Below are positions 1 to 8,024 of a stretch of 64,000 nt of DNA, piece by piece (the stretch's first letter is position 1; each line of letters opens with the position of its first letter). The DNA is taken from the NCBI GenBank assembly GCA_020073245.1, contig JAIQFQ010000013.1:21607-85606 (forward strand). The letters run 5' to 3'. The position numbers were made by a program, and so were the translations under genes. This DNA comes from Terriglobia bacterium (GTDB taxonomy: Bacteria > Acidobacteriota > Thermoanaerobaculia > Thermoanaerobaculales > Thermoanaerobaculaceae). The notes under the pieces were generated by a model. The model was not told the origin of the DNA. It saw nothing but the letters and a program-made list of their open reading frames with translations, and made no database searches.

Positions 1-2
1 AA

Positions 3-53
3 AAGGCAGGAGAAGGCACCGAGGCCGACTCCGAGGAACCGCACGAGAATTGA
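3..53 (+). CDS. 3' end of an unidentified gene (acidic tail)
   Basis: An open frame enters from the left edge and stops with TGA at 51-53. It encodes about 16 residues rich in Glu and Asp, with a His-Glu-Asn end. Such an acidic C-terminus would fit several proteins, ribosomal protein S1 among them, but the fragment is too short to name. The 34 nt to the HU start contain a strong ribosome binding site (GGAGGAGG near 72-79), so the two genes could share a transcript. The frame itself is the only evidence. Confidence 0.35.
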   Translation, partial: KAGEGTEADSEEPHEN

Positions 54-87
54 ATCGTTCAGTCGAGCAGCGGAGGAGGATTCGAGA

Positions 88-366
88 ATGACGAAGGCTG
101 ACATCATCAGGATGCTCGCGGATCAGGTGGGCCTGACGCGGCGCGAGGCCGCGGAGGTGCTCACCGTGGTCCTGGACGGGGTCGTGGACGCGATCCGTGA
201 AGGCGAGAAGGTCGAGCTTCGCGGTTTCGGCTCCTTCAGGACCCGCAAGCGCCAGGCACGGGCGGGCCGCAATCCCCGCACCGGGGCCCAGGTGAACGTG
301 CCCCCGAAGGTCGTTCCCTACTTCAAGCCGGGAAAGCAGCTCCGCGAGATCCTCGGCGGCAAGTGA
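88..366 (+). CDS. HU/IHF-family DNA-bending protein
   Basis: This 92-residue protein has the usual length and layout of the HU/IHF family. An N-terminal helical dimerisation region (residues 1-45) is followed by the conserved GFGSF turn near residue 46 and the beta-arm segment GRNPRTG near residues 60-66, whose proline intercalates into DNA in the family. The C-terminus has the typical VPYFKPGKQLRE ending. It is a nucleoid architectural protein that bends DNA without strong sequence preference. The ATG follows a GGAGGAGG ribosome binding site. A HIT hydrolase starts 7 nt downstream. HU and IHF subunits cannot be told apart here with certainty, although a Lys-rich N-terminus favours HU. Confidence 0.95.
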   Translation: MTKADIIRMLADQVGLTRREAAEVLTVVLDGVVDAIREGEKVELRGFGSFRTRKRQARAGRNPRTGAQVNVPPKVVPYFKPGKQLREILGGK

Positions 367-373
367 GGGGCCG

Positions 374-859
374 TTGCGGCACCTCTTTGCGCCTTGGCGG
401 TTTGCCTACGTGTCACACGCAGATTCCCCCGGAGATTGCGTCCTCTGTGCCGCGGCACAGGGCGGCCCGGAGACGATGACCCTGGCGCGGGCGGAGCGGG
501 CTTTTGCGCTGCTCAACCTCTTCCCCTACACCTCGGGCCACACGATGGTGGCGCCGGTCGCCCACATCGCGGACTTCTCCCAGCTCGACGAGGCGACGCT
601 CGCGGAGATGATGAAGCTTGCGCAGCGGGTCGTGCGGGCGATCCAGCAGGTCTATCGCCCCCATGGCTTCAACCTCGGGTTCAACCTCGGCGAGGCGGCC
701 GGAGCGGGGATCGCCGATCACCTCCACCTGCACGTCGTTCCGCGCTGGCGCGGTGACACCAACTTCATGACCGCCACCGCGGACACCCGTGTGCTGCCCG
801 AGGACTTGGGCGAGACCTGCGCCAAGCTCCGGGGCGCGCTGGAGGTCGGCGGTGTCTGA
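374..859 (+). CDS. HIT-family nucleotide hydrolase/phosphorylase
   Basis: The 161-residue product carries the histidine triad HLHLHVV at residues 116-122, whose central histidine forms the nucleotidyl intermediate in the family. It also has a CxxC pair at residues 22-25, the zinc-binding pair common in the Ap4A-phosphorylase-like branch. The N-terminal APWR motif is typical of that branch, which supports the TTG start at 374. HIT proteins act on dinucleoside polyphosphates or nucleotide conjugates in the cytoplasm; the exact substrate cannot be read from sequence. A GAGGGG sequence lies just upstream, inside the HU stop region. The stop overlaps the start of the next membrane gene, so the two are probably co-translated. 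Confidence 0.88.
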   Translation: MRHLFAPWRFAYVSHADSPGDCVLCAAAQGGPETMTLARAERAFALLNLFPYTSGHTMVAPVAHIADFSQLDEATLAEMMKLAQRVVRAIQQVYRPHGFNLGFNLGEAAGAGIADHLHLHVVPRWRGDTNFMTATADTRVLPEDLGETCAKLRGALEVGGV

Positions 860-1283
860 TGGCGCCAAACCGGTTGGGCTCGCTCTGCCGCTCCCCGTAC
901 TCATGGGGCTCGCGTGGCTCGTGCCGGGGCTCGGCCATGCGCTCCTGGGCCGCAGGCTCCGAGCCGCGGTCTTCTTCGTGGTCATCACGCTCGGATTCAT
1001 CGTGGGGCTCCTGCTCGACGGCGAGCTGATGCTGCCGCAATCGGGTGACGCGCTCTCGTTCCTCGCCATGATCGGAAGCGATCCGCTTCGCTCCCTCGCG
1101 CTGATCGCGAGCGTGGGCAACGGACTGCTCTTCTTCGTCGCGCATGCCATCGGCACCGGCCAGGGTGTGGTGACCGCACCCGGGTACGAGTTCGGGAACA
1201 CGTTCCTGCTCACCGCTGGGATGATGAACCTGCTGCTCGTGCTCGATACCCACGATATCGCCACCGGCAGGAAGGACTGGTGA
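852..1283 (+). CDS. Small multi-pass membrane protein with PGLGH motif
   Basis: Starting at the GTG at 852, which overlaps the preceding stop, the frame gives 143 residues with about four hydrophobic segments. Near the N-terminus is PGLGHALLGRR, the motif of many small membrane proteins of unknown function (TM2-like or DUF6677-like; the family name is tentative). A longer upstream reading of the frame would be out of place inside the HIT gene, so I reject it. The stop TGA at 1281-1283 shares its A with the next ATG. No catalytic residues are apparent. The protein at 26690-27280 carries the same PGLGH-type motif near its N-terminus. Confidence 0.72.
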   Translation: MSDGAKPVGLALPLPVLMGLAWLVPGLGHALLGRRLRAAVFFVVITLGFIVGLLLDGELMLPQSGDALSFLAMIGSDPLRSLALIASVGNGLLFFVAHAIGTGQGVVTAPGYEFGNTFLLTAGMMNLLLVLDTHDIATGRKDW

Positions 1284-1459
1284 TGCTCGATCACCTCTCC
1301 CTGATGGTGCTGGACGCGTTTCTCGTTGCGGTGTTTTTCTCCTTTCTGTGGAAACGGGAACGGCGGGAACGCTGGCTCTACTTCTGGAAGGTGTTCGGGG
1401 CGCTGGTCGTGGGGGCGATCGTGCTCGCGTGGGTGATGTACCCGTTCCCACGCGGCTGA
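1283..1459 (+). CDS. 58-residue membrane protein, function unknown
   Basis: A short frame of 58 residues starts at an ATG whose A is the last base of the previous stop codon, a strong sign of translational coupling. The protein has two hydrophobic segments, about residues 5-22 and 36-53. They are separated by a basic stretch (WKRERRERW) that would lie in the cytoplasm by the positive-inside rule. No family is recognised. Its place between the PGLGH protein and the VanZ-like protein suggests an envelope role within the same operon. The evidence is the overlap, the amphipathic layout and codon use like the neighbours. Confidence 0.6.
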   Translation: MLDHLSLMVLDAFLVAVFFSFLWKRERRERWLYFWKVFGALVVGAIVLAWVMYPFPRG

Positions 1460-1481
1460 GGTCGGGCCGGCCGGGTGCGCC

Positions 1482-1835
1482 ATGCACGCCCCGCGATCCT
1501 TCCCCGTGCTTTTGACCCTGGTGCTCTCGGCCGCATATATCTACATCGGCACGAGGGCGGAGAACCCCGCACCTTTTCGCGACGTGAACGACAAGCTCCT
1601 CCACGTCGGCGCCTACGCCCTCCTCGGCTTCTCTGCCGGATCCGGGGCGTACGTGCTGGGCCTCGCCCCCGCGCCGGTGATCGGCTGGGGGTTTGCGGTC
1701 GGACACGGGGCGCTGCTCGAGGTCGTGCAGCACTTCGTGCCGCCGCGCTCGGCCGAGGTCGGCGACGTGCTGGCCGACGCGTTCGGGGCGGCGCTCGGCG
1801 CCGCCGCTCTGTTCGGGGGGAGGCTGCGCCGGTGA
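1482..1835 (+). CDS. VanZ-like membrane protein
   Basis: This 117-residue protein shows the VanZ-like pattern. DKLLH at residues 37-41 precedes a hydrophobic helix, and a second conserved block, EVVQHFVPPRSAEVGDVLAD, spans about residues 80-99. Four membrane segments are expected. VanZ of Enterococcus gives low-level teicoplanin resistance by an unclear route; most family members, this one probably included, are uncharacterised envelope proteins. The start is the ATG at 1482, 22 nt after the previous stop. Its TGA overlaps the GTG of lpxB by 4 nt, tying it to lipid A synthesis genes. Confidence 0.8.
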   Translation: MHAPRSFPVLLTLVLSAAYIYIGTRAENPAPFRDVNDKLLHVGAYALLGFSAGSGAYVLGLAPAPVIGWGFAVGHGALLEVVQHFVPPRSAEVGDVLADAFGAALGAAALFGGRLRR

Positions 1836-2941
1836 AGGTTTTCCTGGTTGCCGGCGAGGCGAGCGGCGACCTTCACGCCGCGAATCTGGTGCGTGCCCTT
1901 CGGGCGGCGGCACCCGAGGTCGAGGCGTTCGGGGTCGGGGGCGAGAGACTCCGCGAGGCGGGACTCGATTGCATCGCGCGCAGCGAGGAGCTCTCGGTCA
2001 TGGGGCTCGCCGAGGTGGTGCGCGACCTGCCGCGGCTGATGCGCCTCTCGCGCCGCGTGCGTGAGGACGCCCTCGCGCGGCGGCCGGACGTGGCCGTGCT
2101 GGTGGACTCGCCGGACTTCAACCTTCCGCTCGCCCGCCATCTGCGCCGCGCCGGGATCCCGGTCGTCGTCTACGTCTCGCCGCAACTCTGGGCGTGGCGC
2201 TCGGGAAGGGTGCGGCGCATCCGGCGCGACGTGCGTCGCGTGCTGTGCATCCTCCCGTTCGAGGTAGGGTTCTACGCCGCGCACGGTGTCACCGCCGAGT
2301 ACGTGGGGCATCCTCTCGTGGACGAGTTGGCCCCGGTGATGTCCGCGCCTCCCCCGCGTGAGCCGGCCACCCTGGCGCTGTTGCCTGGCTCGCGCTGGCA
2401 CGAGGTCGAGGCGCTTCTTCCGACCATGCTTCGGGCCGCAGCCGACCTCTCCGGAGAAGTGCCCGACCTGGCGGTCCGTCTGGTCGCGGCGCCGGGGCTG
2501 GAGCGCGAGAGGCTCTCGGCGATGATCGCGGGCGCGGCGCTCCCGGTCGAAGTCGTCACGGAGGATCGTCATCGCGCCCTCGCGGCGTGCGCCGTGGCCA
2601 TGGTCGCCTCCGGCACCGCCACCCTCGAGTGCGCGCTGCTCGACGTCCCGATGGTCGTCGGGTACCGTTTGCACCCGCTCTCGTACGCGCTTGCCAAGTG
2701 GTTGGTTCGGGTGCCCCACGTCGCCCTTGTGAACCTCGTGGCACAAGCCCGGATCGCTCCTGAAGCCGTGCAGCACGAGTTCAGAGCCGGGCGCCTGCTT
2801 TCCGAAGCTCGTAGACTGTTGGGACCCGACGGCGAAGGCCAGCGCGCCGAGCTTGCGGAGGTGCGGAGGCGGCTCGGCGGCCCGGGCGCCAGCGCCCGCG
2901 CGGCGAGGGCCGTCCTGGCGGTGGCAAGGGAGGCGGCGTGA
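1832..2941 (+). CDS. lpxB: Lipid-A-disaccharide synthase LpxB
   Basis: The 369-residue product is a GT19 glycosyltransferase. It joins UDP-2,3-diacylglucosamine and 2,3-diacylglucosamine-1-phosphate to give the lipid A disaccharide at the inner membrane. The family signature AGEASGD occupies residues 7-13. Later blocks include VSPQLWAWR, LLPGSRWHEVEALLP and SGTATLE, all characteristic of LpxB. I chose the GTG at 1832 because it places the signature at the expected distance from the N-terminus and overlaps the VanZ-like stop; the longer in-frame extension upstream lies inside that gene. The stop overlaps the start of the MsbA-like exporter, so synthesis and flipping of lipid A are encoded together. 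This implies an LPS-bearing outer membrane. Confidence 0.95.
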   Translation: MKVFLVAGEASGDLHAANLVRALRAAAPEVEAFGVGGERLREAGLDCIARSEELSVMGLAEVVRDLPRLMRLSRRVREDALARRPDVAVLVDSPDFNLPLARHLRRAGIPVVVYVSPQLWAWRSGRVRRIRRDVRRVLCILPFEVGFYAAHGVTAEYVGHPLVDELAPVMSAPPPREPATLALLPGSRWHEVEALLPTMLRAAADLSGEVPDLAVRLVAAPGLERERLSAMIAGAALPVEVVTEDRHRALAACAVAMVASGTATLECALLDVPMVVGYRLHPLSYALAKWLVRVPHVALVNLVAQARIAPEAVQHEFRAGRLLSEARRLLGPDGEGQRAELAEVRRRLGGPGASARAARAVLAVAREAA

Positions 2942-4794
2942 AGGCGCTGCGCAGGATCCTCAGGCTCTTGCGTCCGCACCTCGGCTGGGTGGTGACGGCG
3001 GCCGTGTTCATGGTTGGCGTGGCGCTCGCCACCGTCGTGATGCTCTTCCTCATCGGCCCGATCCTGGAGACCGCCCTGGGGTCGTCGGTGTCGCTGCCGG
3101 TCCTGTCGGGGGGCCACGCGGCCGGCGGTGCGCACGGCGCCTCCGGGGCGGGCCAGCTGGCGCCGGTCCGGCTTCTGCAGACGTGGTTCGAAGACGCCCG
3201 CGCCTCGCTGCGCCGGATCCTTCCCACCGACGCGGGCGTGATCCTTCTGCTCGGGTTCCTGGCGGTGGTCGCGAAGAACGCGTTCACGTACTTCGGTCAC
3301 TACGCGATCTACCGTGCCGGCCTGGCGGCGGTGAAGGACCTCCGCGATCTCCTGATGGACCGGCTTCTCGGCCAGTCTGCGGTGTTCTACCAGAGACAGC
3401 CGACGGCGGTCCTGATGTCCCGGGTCACCAACGACATCGAGCAGATCACCGTCGTGATCTCCGACCGCCTCTCCGACGTGGTGCAGGACTCGTTCACGGT
3501 CGTCGGCGTTCTCGTCTACGTGCTGTCGCTCAACCTCCGGCTCGCTCTTACCGTGTTGGTGGGCGTGCCGTTGTTCCTCTGGCCGATCCTGCACTTCACC
3601 GAGAAGCTGCGACGGCGGTCCCACCAGAGCCAGGAGCGCCTTGGCGAGATGAACGCGGTCGTCGACGAGGTGCTCAAGGGCTACCGCGTCGTGCAGTCGT
3701 TCGGCATGGAGCCGTTCGAGGCGACCCGCTTCCGCGAGACGACGCGTCGTCACTTCAAGGCCAACCTTAAGGCGCGCAAGGTGCTCGCCCTCAACGCCCC
3801 GGTCGTCGAGGTGATCGGCGCCGCGGGCGTGCTCGGCCTCTTGCTGTACGCCCACCGGTTGATCGGCGCCGGGACGATGACAGCGGCGTCGTTCGCGTCG
3901 TTCCTCGTCGGTCTGTACTCTTTGTACACGCCGATCAAGCGCCTCACCCGGGTCAACCTGGCGCTTCAGGGTGCGGTGGCCGCGGGGGAGCGCGTGTTCT
4001 CCGCGATCGACGAGCCGGTGGCCGTCCACGACGCTCCGGGCGCCCGCGAGCTGCCCCGCATTCGCGAGGAGATCCGGTTCCAGGGCGTCTCGTTCGCCTA
4101 CGAGCCCGACAAACCGGTGCTGCGCGGCCTCGACGTCACGATCCCGGCCGGGAAGGCTGTCGCCCTCGTCGGTCCCTCGGGCGCCGGCAAGTCCACGGTG
4201 GCTCAGCTCCTGCCGCGCTTCTGGGACGTGCAGGAGGGGCGGATCACGATCGACGGGACCGACATCCGCGGCGTGACGCTCGCTTCGCTGCGCGGGCAGC
4301 TCGGTCTTGTCACGCAGGAGACCGTCCTCTTCAACACCACGGTGGCGGCCAACATCGCATACGGGCAGAGCACGATCGACCGCGAGCGGCTGCTGGCGTG
4401 CGCACGCGCCGCGTTCGCCGATGAGTTCATCCTCGAGTTCCCCGACGGCTACGACACAGTGATCGGAGAGGCCGGGGCCCGCCTATCGGGCGGGCAGCGT
4501 CAGCGGATCGCGGTCGCGCGGGCGCTCTACAAGGACCCGCCGATTCTGATCCTCGACGAGGCGACCTCGGCCCTCGACGCCGAGTCCGAGGCCATCGTCC
4601 AGCGCGCCCTCGAGAACCTCATGCAGGGGCGCACCACGCTCGTGATCGCCCATCGCCTCGCGACCGTCCGGAACGCCGACACGATCGCGGTGATGGAGGA
4701 CGGGCGGGTGGTCGAGCTGGGGAGCCACGTCGAGCTGCTGGCGAGCGGCGGAGTGTATGCGCGCCTCGCCAACATGCAAGGCATCACCGAGTAG
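2938..4794 (+). CDS. msbA: MsbA-like ABC exporter (lipid A flippase candidate)
   Basis: This 618-residue half-transporter has an N-terminal six-helix ABC membrane domain and a C-terminal ATPase. The ATPase shows Walker A GPSGAGKST near residue 411, the Q-loop, the signature LSGGQ near 516 and Walker B ILILDEATSALD near 536. It would work as a homodimer in the inner membrane. Its start overlaps the lpxB stop by 4 nt, which strongly suggests it flips lipid A or its precursor, as MsbA does. It is longer than E. coli MsbA (582 residues), mainly because of a Gly/His/Ala-rich insert of about 50 residues between the first two helices (44-98), on the periplasmic side. A general multidrug exporter is the alternative. 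Confidence 0.88.
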   Translation: MKALRRILRLLRPHLGWVVTAAVFMVGVALATVVMLFLIGPILETALGSSVSLPVLSGGHAAGGAHGASGAGQLAPVRLLQTWFEDARASLRRILPTDAGVILLLGFLAVVAKNAFTYFGHYAIYRAGLAAVKDLRDLLMDRLLGQSAVFYQRQPTAVLMSRVTNDIEQITVVISDRLSDVVQDSFTVVGVLVYVLSLNLRLALTVLVGVPLFLWPILHFTEKLRRRSHQSQERLGEMNAVVDEVLKGYRVVQSFGMEPFEATRFRETTRRHFKANLKARKVLALNAPVVEVIGAAGVLGLLLYAHRLIGAGTMTAASFASFLVGLYSLYTPIKRLTRVNLALQGAVAAGERVFSAIDEPVAVHDAPGARELPRIREEIRFQGVSFAYEPDKPVLRGLDVTIPAGKAVALVGPSGAGKSTVAQLLPRFWDVQEGRITIDGTDIRGVTLASLRGQLGLVTQETVLFNTTVAANIAYGQSTIDRERLLACARAAFADEFILEFPDGYDTVIGEAGARLSGGQRQRIAVARALYKDPPILILDEATSALDAESEAIVQRALENLMQGRTTLVIAHRLATVRNADTIAVMEDGRVVELGSHVELLASGGVYARLANMQGITE

Positions 4795-4863
4795 GCGCCT
4801 GTACTAGGCGCCGCCGGCGCCGGACCTCTGGCTGCGTTGCAGATCGCGGCCACGCGTCCTCAT

Positions 4864-4904
4864 GTAGCCTCCGGCTACACTCCGGCGCGGGCCGCTCCCG
4901 CGCC
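4864..4904. repeat. Pair of perfect short hairpins
   Basis: Two perfect hairpins sit side by side in the gene-free stretch 4795-5201: a 6-bp stem with a 3-nt loop at 4864-4878, and an 8-bp GC stem with a 5-nt loop at 4884-4904. No T-run follows, so they are poor rho-independent terminators. Their layout resembles dispersed extragenic palindromic repeats. No other copy is in the window. Confidence 0.5.
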
Positions 4905-4978
4905 TTGCCATAGGCCCAACGGCGGCGGCGCGGCTACACGCCTCAGGCGGACCGCCCTGCCAATCTTGACCCGTGGGA

Positions 4979-5129
4979 AATCCCTGTCATTGCGAGGAGG
5001 GCCGCCGCAGGCGGCCCGACGAAGCAATCTCGCGGTCATCGTGAGGTTGCTCCGGCGAGCGTGCGGTGGACACACCGGGATTGCTTCGTCGCCCCGGCTG
5101 CGCCGGGGTTCTTCGCAATGACAGGGATT
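4979..5129. repeat. 151-bp composite palindromic element
   Basis: The ends (4979-4995 and 5113-5129) are exact 17-bp inverted repeats containing CCTGTCATTGCGA. Inside them, 5017-5028 and 5080-5091 are an exact 12-bp inverted pair (CGACGAAGCAAT). Each arm also has its own perfect hairpin: 4999-5017 (8-bp stem) and 5092-5108 (7-bp stem). The whole could fold into a cruciform with two side hairpins. The TCATTGCGAG...GAAGCAATCTC wording is seen in intergenic palindromic repeats of several bacterial phyla. It has no coding capacity and may be a non-autonomous mobile element. Confidence 0.8.
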
Positions 5130-5169
5130 CCCGAATGAAGACGCGGACGTGGTTTGTTTCCGTCCTTAG

Positions 5170-5206
5170 CGGACCACGGCCCACGAACCACGAACCACGA
5201 ATCACG
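5170..5206. repeat. Heptad array, family C (CGGACCA)
   Basis: Five tandem 7-nt units of the form CGGACCA/CGAACCA run from 5170 to 5204 in exact register. The last unit contains the stop codon (5202-5204, minus strand) of the neighbouring membrane gene. Members of the same family recur at 11785-11814 and 18781-18810. Confidence 0.85.
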
Positions 5207-7067
5207 GTCGTTGAGGCTTCATCCCCCACAGCTGCACGGAGAGCTTCCGCGTGTCGCCGCCCCCGGGCGCGTACGCTTCGGCGCGGCGGAAGACGAGGCG
5301 GCTGGTGCGGCCGGGTTTGAAGAACCGGGCGTCGATCGCCCGCATGGCTCGCGGCGCGTCGCCGGGGACTGTGAGCGCGGTCGCGCCGTCGACGAGCAGC
5401 TCGAGCGGGGCCGGGCCCGGGTAAGGGACGACGTCGACGAAGAGCCCGGCTCCGGGATGGAGCGGCGGGACGAGGACCTCGGCCTCCTTGCCGCCCCAAA
5501 TGAACTTCTCCGCCGTGCCCGGGACCACCTCCGGCAGCCACCAGCCGCGCACAGGCAGCGGCACGTCGGCGGCGACGAGGCCGTTCAGGAAACGGCCCTG
5601 GGTCAGCGAGCGCAAGCCGTCGGACACGCCGGCAAAACGCTGCTCCTGCCCCGAAAGTCCGGCAAAGTAGTGGAACGGGTACTCGGTGACGAGGATGTAC
5701 GGGCCGGCTGGCAGGCCCCTTGAGTCCGGGCTCGAGGGGGCAAGGTGCCACTTGAACCACCAGAACCCGCCGGCCGCGCGGTCCAGCTCCGCCTGATACG
5801 AAAGGAACGGATAGAGACCGGGCTCGACGACAAGCTCTTCGCTGGCCTCCTTCGAAGCGCGCACCGCGGCCTGCACGGCGCCCCACCCCGGCATCAACGT
5901 GCGGTGCTGCTCGGAAAGCAACGGGACGCCCTGAACGACCCAGGCGATACCGAGCGCGGCCAGACCGCCCACAGCGACGAGCGGAGGCGCGGCAGCCGTC
6001 ACCGCTGCGGCGAGGAGCGGGGCGGCAGCCTCCTGGAGCGGCACTGCGTAACGCGGGGAGGTCCGGCCCTGCAGCCAGACGAACTGGGCGACGGTGACGG
6101 CCAGGATCATGACCCACGCGGCGGCCGATCGCCGGCCGACCCTGCGAGCCCAGACCAGAACCCCGAGCAGCGCGAGGACGGCGATGCCAGCCGCGAACCA
6201 CGGTCCGCCGAATCCCTTGACGATCCCGAGGTCGAGCACGCCGCCGGGGTTGTTCACGGCCAGGTTGTGAGCGTGGTTGGCGGCGTGCCTCGTGAATGCC
6301 GAAACGAAGGGCTGCCAGCTTCCCTGGGCCAGCACGAGACCAGCGCCGGCGGCTGCCGTCACGACGATGCCCACCCCGATGCCGGGCAGGAGGCGGTGTC
6401 GCGGGCGCACGGTCAGAGCTCCGGCGAGCCACAGGAGCGCGAGCGGCAGGAGCAGCACGGGACGAACGAGGAACGCGGCGGTGACGAGGAGTGTGAACGC
6501 GTCGGCGCGCCGCCCTTCCAGTCCCCACGCCGCCAGCGCCGCGGCCCACAGCGCGAAGAACGCCGATGTCGTGTCGGTGAAGCCCCGTCCTGCATGGAGC
6601 CACACGCCCGGCACGAACAGCGCAACCAGGGCTGCCGCCGCGGCCGCCGGGGCCGGGGCGACGCGTCGCCCAAGCGCTGCAAGAGGGAACAACGTCAGGC
6701 ATGAGGCGGCTGCGGAGAGGATCTGCAATCCTCTGAGGGGATCCGCCACGAGCGGCAGCATCAGCCAACCCAGTGCCATCCATAGAGGGAACCCGGGTGG
6801 GTGCGGAAAGTGCGACGGGAGGTCGAAGTTGAGGAGTCCGCGGGAGAACAACGTCTCGTCCAGCTCCCACGGACCGGACGGCAGCAGCGCGAAGCGGCTG
6901 AGGACGAGGATGGCGAACGCGGCGACCGAGATCGCCACGTCGAGCCGCGGGCGGAACAGCCCGAAGAGGCGCCACGTCCAGATTCGTGCGGTGTACGATA
7001 GGCCGCGTCGAGTTTCGTGGATCGGCTGGTCGCTCGTCTTGGCCGCGGGGAAGGACTCGTTCGTCAC
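5202..7067 (-). CDS. GT39/PMT-like membrane glycosyltransferase
   Basis: The 621-residue product has a short cytoplasmic N-terminus, about ten hydrophobic segments up to residue 400, and a soluble C-terminal domain of about 200 residues. After the first helix comes GPWELDETLFSRG, the acidic motif that in GT39-type (PMT_2 or ArnT-like) enzymes sits in the first extracytoplasmic loop and binds the sugar donor. HPPGFPLWMALG nearby is also typical. It probably transfers a sugar from a polyprenyl carrier on the periplasmic face; the acceptor is unknown. The GTG start at 7067 is the first in frame. The gene points away from yicC, 54 nt upstream, and converges on the msbA operon. Its stop lies inside a heptad array. 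Confidence 0.7.
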   Translation of the reverse strand: MTNESFPAAKTSDQPIHETRRGLSYTARIWTWRLFGLFRPRLDVAISVAAFAILVLSRFALLPSGPWELDETLFSRGLLNFDLPSHFPHPPGFPLWMALGWLMLPLVADPLRGLQILSAAASCLTLFPLAALGRRVAPAPAAAAAALVALFVPGVWLHAGRGFTDTTSAFFALWAAALAAWGLEGRRADAFTLLVTAAFLVRPVLLLPLALLWLAGALTVRPRHRLLPGIGVGIVVTAAAGAGLVLAQGSWQPFVSAFTRHAANHAHNLAVNNPGGVLDLGIVKGFGGPWFAAGIAVLALLGVLVWARRVGRRSAAAWVMILAVTVAQFVWLQGRTSPRYAVPLQEAAAPLLAAAVTAAAPPLVAVGGLAALGIAWVVQGVPLLSEQHRTLMPGWGAVQAAVRASKEASEELVVEPGLYPFLSYQAELDRAAGGFWWFKWHLAPSSPDSRGLPAGPYILVTEYPFHYFAGLSGQEQRFAGVSDGLRSLTQGRFLNGLVAADVPLPVRGWWLPEVVPGTAEKFIWGGKEAEVLVPPLHPGAGLFVDVVPYPGPAPLELLVDGATALTVPGDAPRAMRAIDARFFKPGRTSRLVFRRAEAYAPGGGDTRKLSVQLWGMKPQRP

Positions 7068-7121
7068 GGGTCCGAATCTACCACGAAGAGCCGACGGCCG
7101 ACCGGCCGGAAAGGATGCGCA

Positions 7122-8015
7122 ATGGCGGACGTGTTGCGCAGCATGACCGGTTTCGGACAGGCTCAGGGGCAGCTCTCGGACCGCCTCGCGGCCGAGCTAC
7201 GGATGACCTCTGTCAATTCGCGTTTCCTCGAGGTGGCGCTGCGCACGCACCCGCGGATCGAGACCGCAGAGATCGAGGCGGCGCTTCGCCCGGTGCTCTC
7301 GGCAGGCCTCAGCCGCGGGCGGATCCAGGTGACGCTCGATCTGCGCCCGCTCGTCCGGTCGGCGAGCGGGCTCGTCCTTCACTGGGAGCTGGCGTCGCAG
7401 CTGATGGAGGCTCTGGCGCAGAGGCCGCAAGGGCTGGAGCTGGCGCCGCTCGCGCTCCGGGACCTGCTCGCGCTTCCGGGGTTTGCCGAGGGGGGCGGGG
7501 AAGCGGTGCTCAGCACGAACGAGCAGCAGGCCGTACTGGACCTCGCAGCCCAGGCGCGGGACGCCCTCATGGCGCAACGCGAGCGTGAGGCGGCAGCTTT
7601 GCTTCCGCAAATCAACGGCGAGCTCGCCGAGCTCGTCTCGTTCCGGCGGTGGCTCGCCGAGGTCAACGAGCAGGTGCGGACGGCCCTCTTCGGTCGGCTG
7701 AAGGAGCGGCTGGCCACGCTGCTCGAGGGCGCCGAGGTCAACCAAGAGCGACTGCTCCAGGAGGCGGCGATCGCCGCCGACCGCTCCGACGTTGCCGAGG
7801 AAGCGCAGCGCCTCGCGGCCCACTTGGCCCACTTCGAATCGCTGCTCTCGGAGGGCGGCCCGGTGGGGAAGAAGATCGACTTCCTCCTGCAGGAGCTGCT
7901 GCGCGAGGTGAACACCTCGGCCTCGAAGTGCCGCGAGGTCGGGATGGGGGAGCGGGTCGTCGCCGCGAAGGCGTCTCTCGAGAAGCTGCGCGAACAGTGC
8001 GCCAATCTGGAGTGA
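7122..8015 (+). CDS. yicC: YicC-family endoribonuclease
   Basis: The 297-residue protein begins with the SMTGFG signature of the YicC N-terminal domain. It ends with the DUF1732 block GKKIDFLLQELLREVNTSASKC, close to the family consensus. E. coli YicC is an endoribonuclease that acts on RNA such as the small RNA RyhB. The central part (residues about 150-215) is a charged helical region. I chose the ATG at 7122 because it puts SMTGFG near residue 7, as in homologues; the frame is open further upstream but without signature. In many bacteria yicC precedes gmk; here it is followed by repeats and a glycosyltransferase. Confidence 0.92.
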   Translation: MADVLRSMTGFGQAQGQLSDRLAAELRMTSVNSRFLEVALRTHPRIETAEIEAALRPVLSAGLSRGRIQVTLDLRPLVRSASGLVLHWELASQLMEALAQRPQGLELAPLALRDLLALPGFAEGGGEAVLSTNEQQAVLDLAAQARDALMAQREREAAALLPQINGELAELVSFRRWLAEVNEQVRTALFGRLKERLATLLEGAEVNQERLLQEAAIAADRSDVAEEAQRLAAHLAHFESLLSEGGPVGKKIDFLLQELLREVNTSASKCREVGMGERVVAAKASLEKLREQCANLE

Positions 8016-8024
8016 GACAGAGCT

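Noticed and set aside
1475..1831. Extended LpxB start upstream of 1832
   Set aside because: The extension lies in the VanZ-like gene, is Arg-rich and has no homology; the GTG at 1832 fits LpxB.
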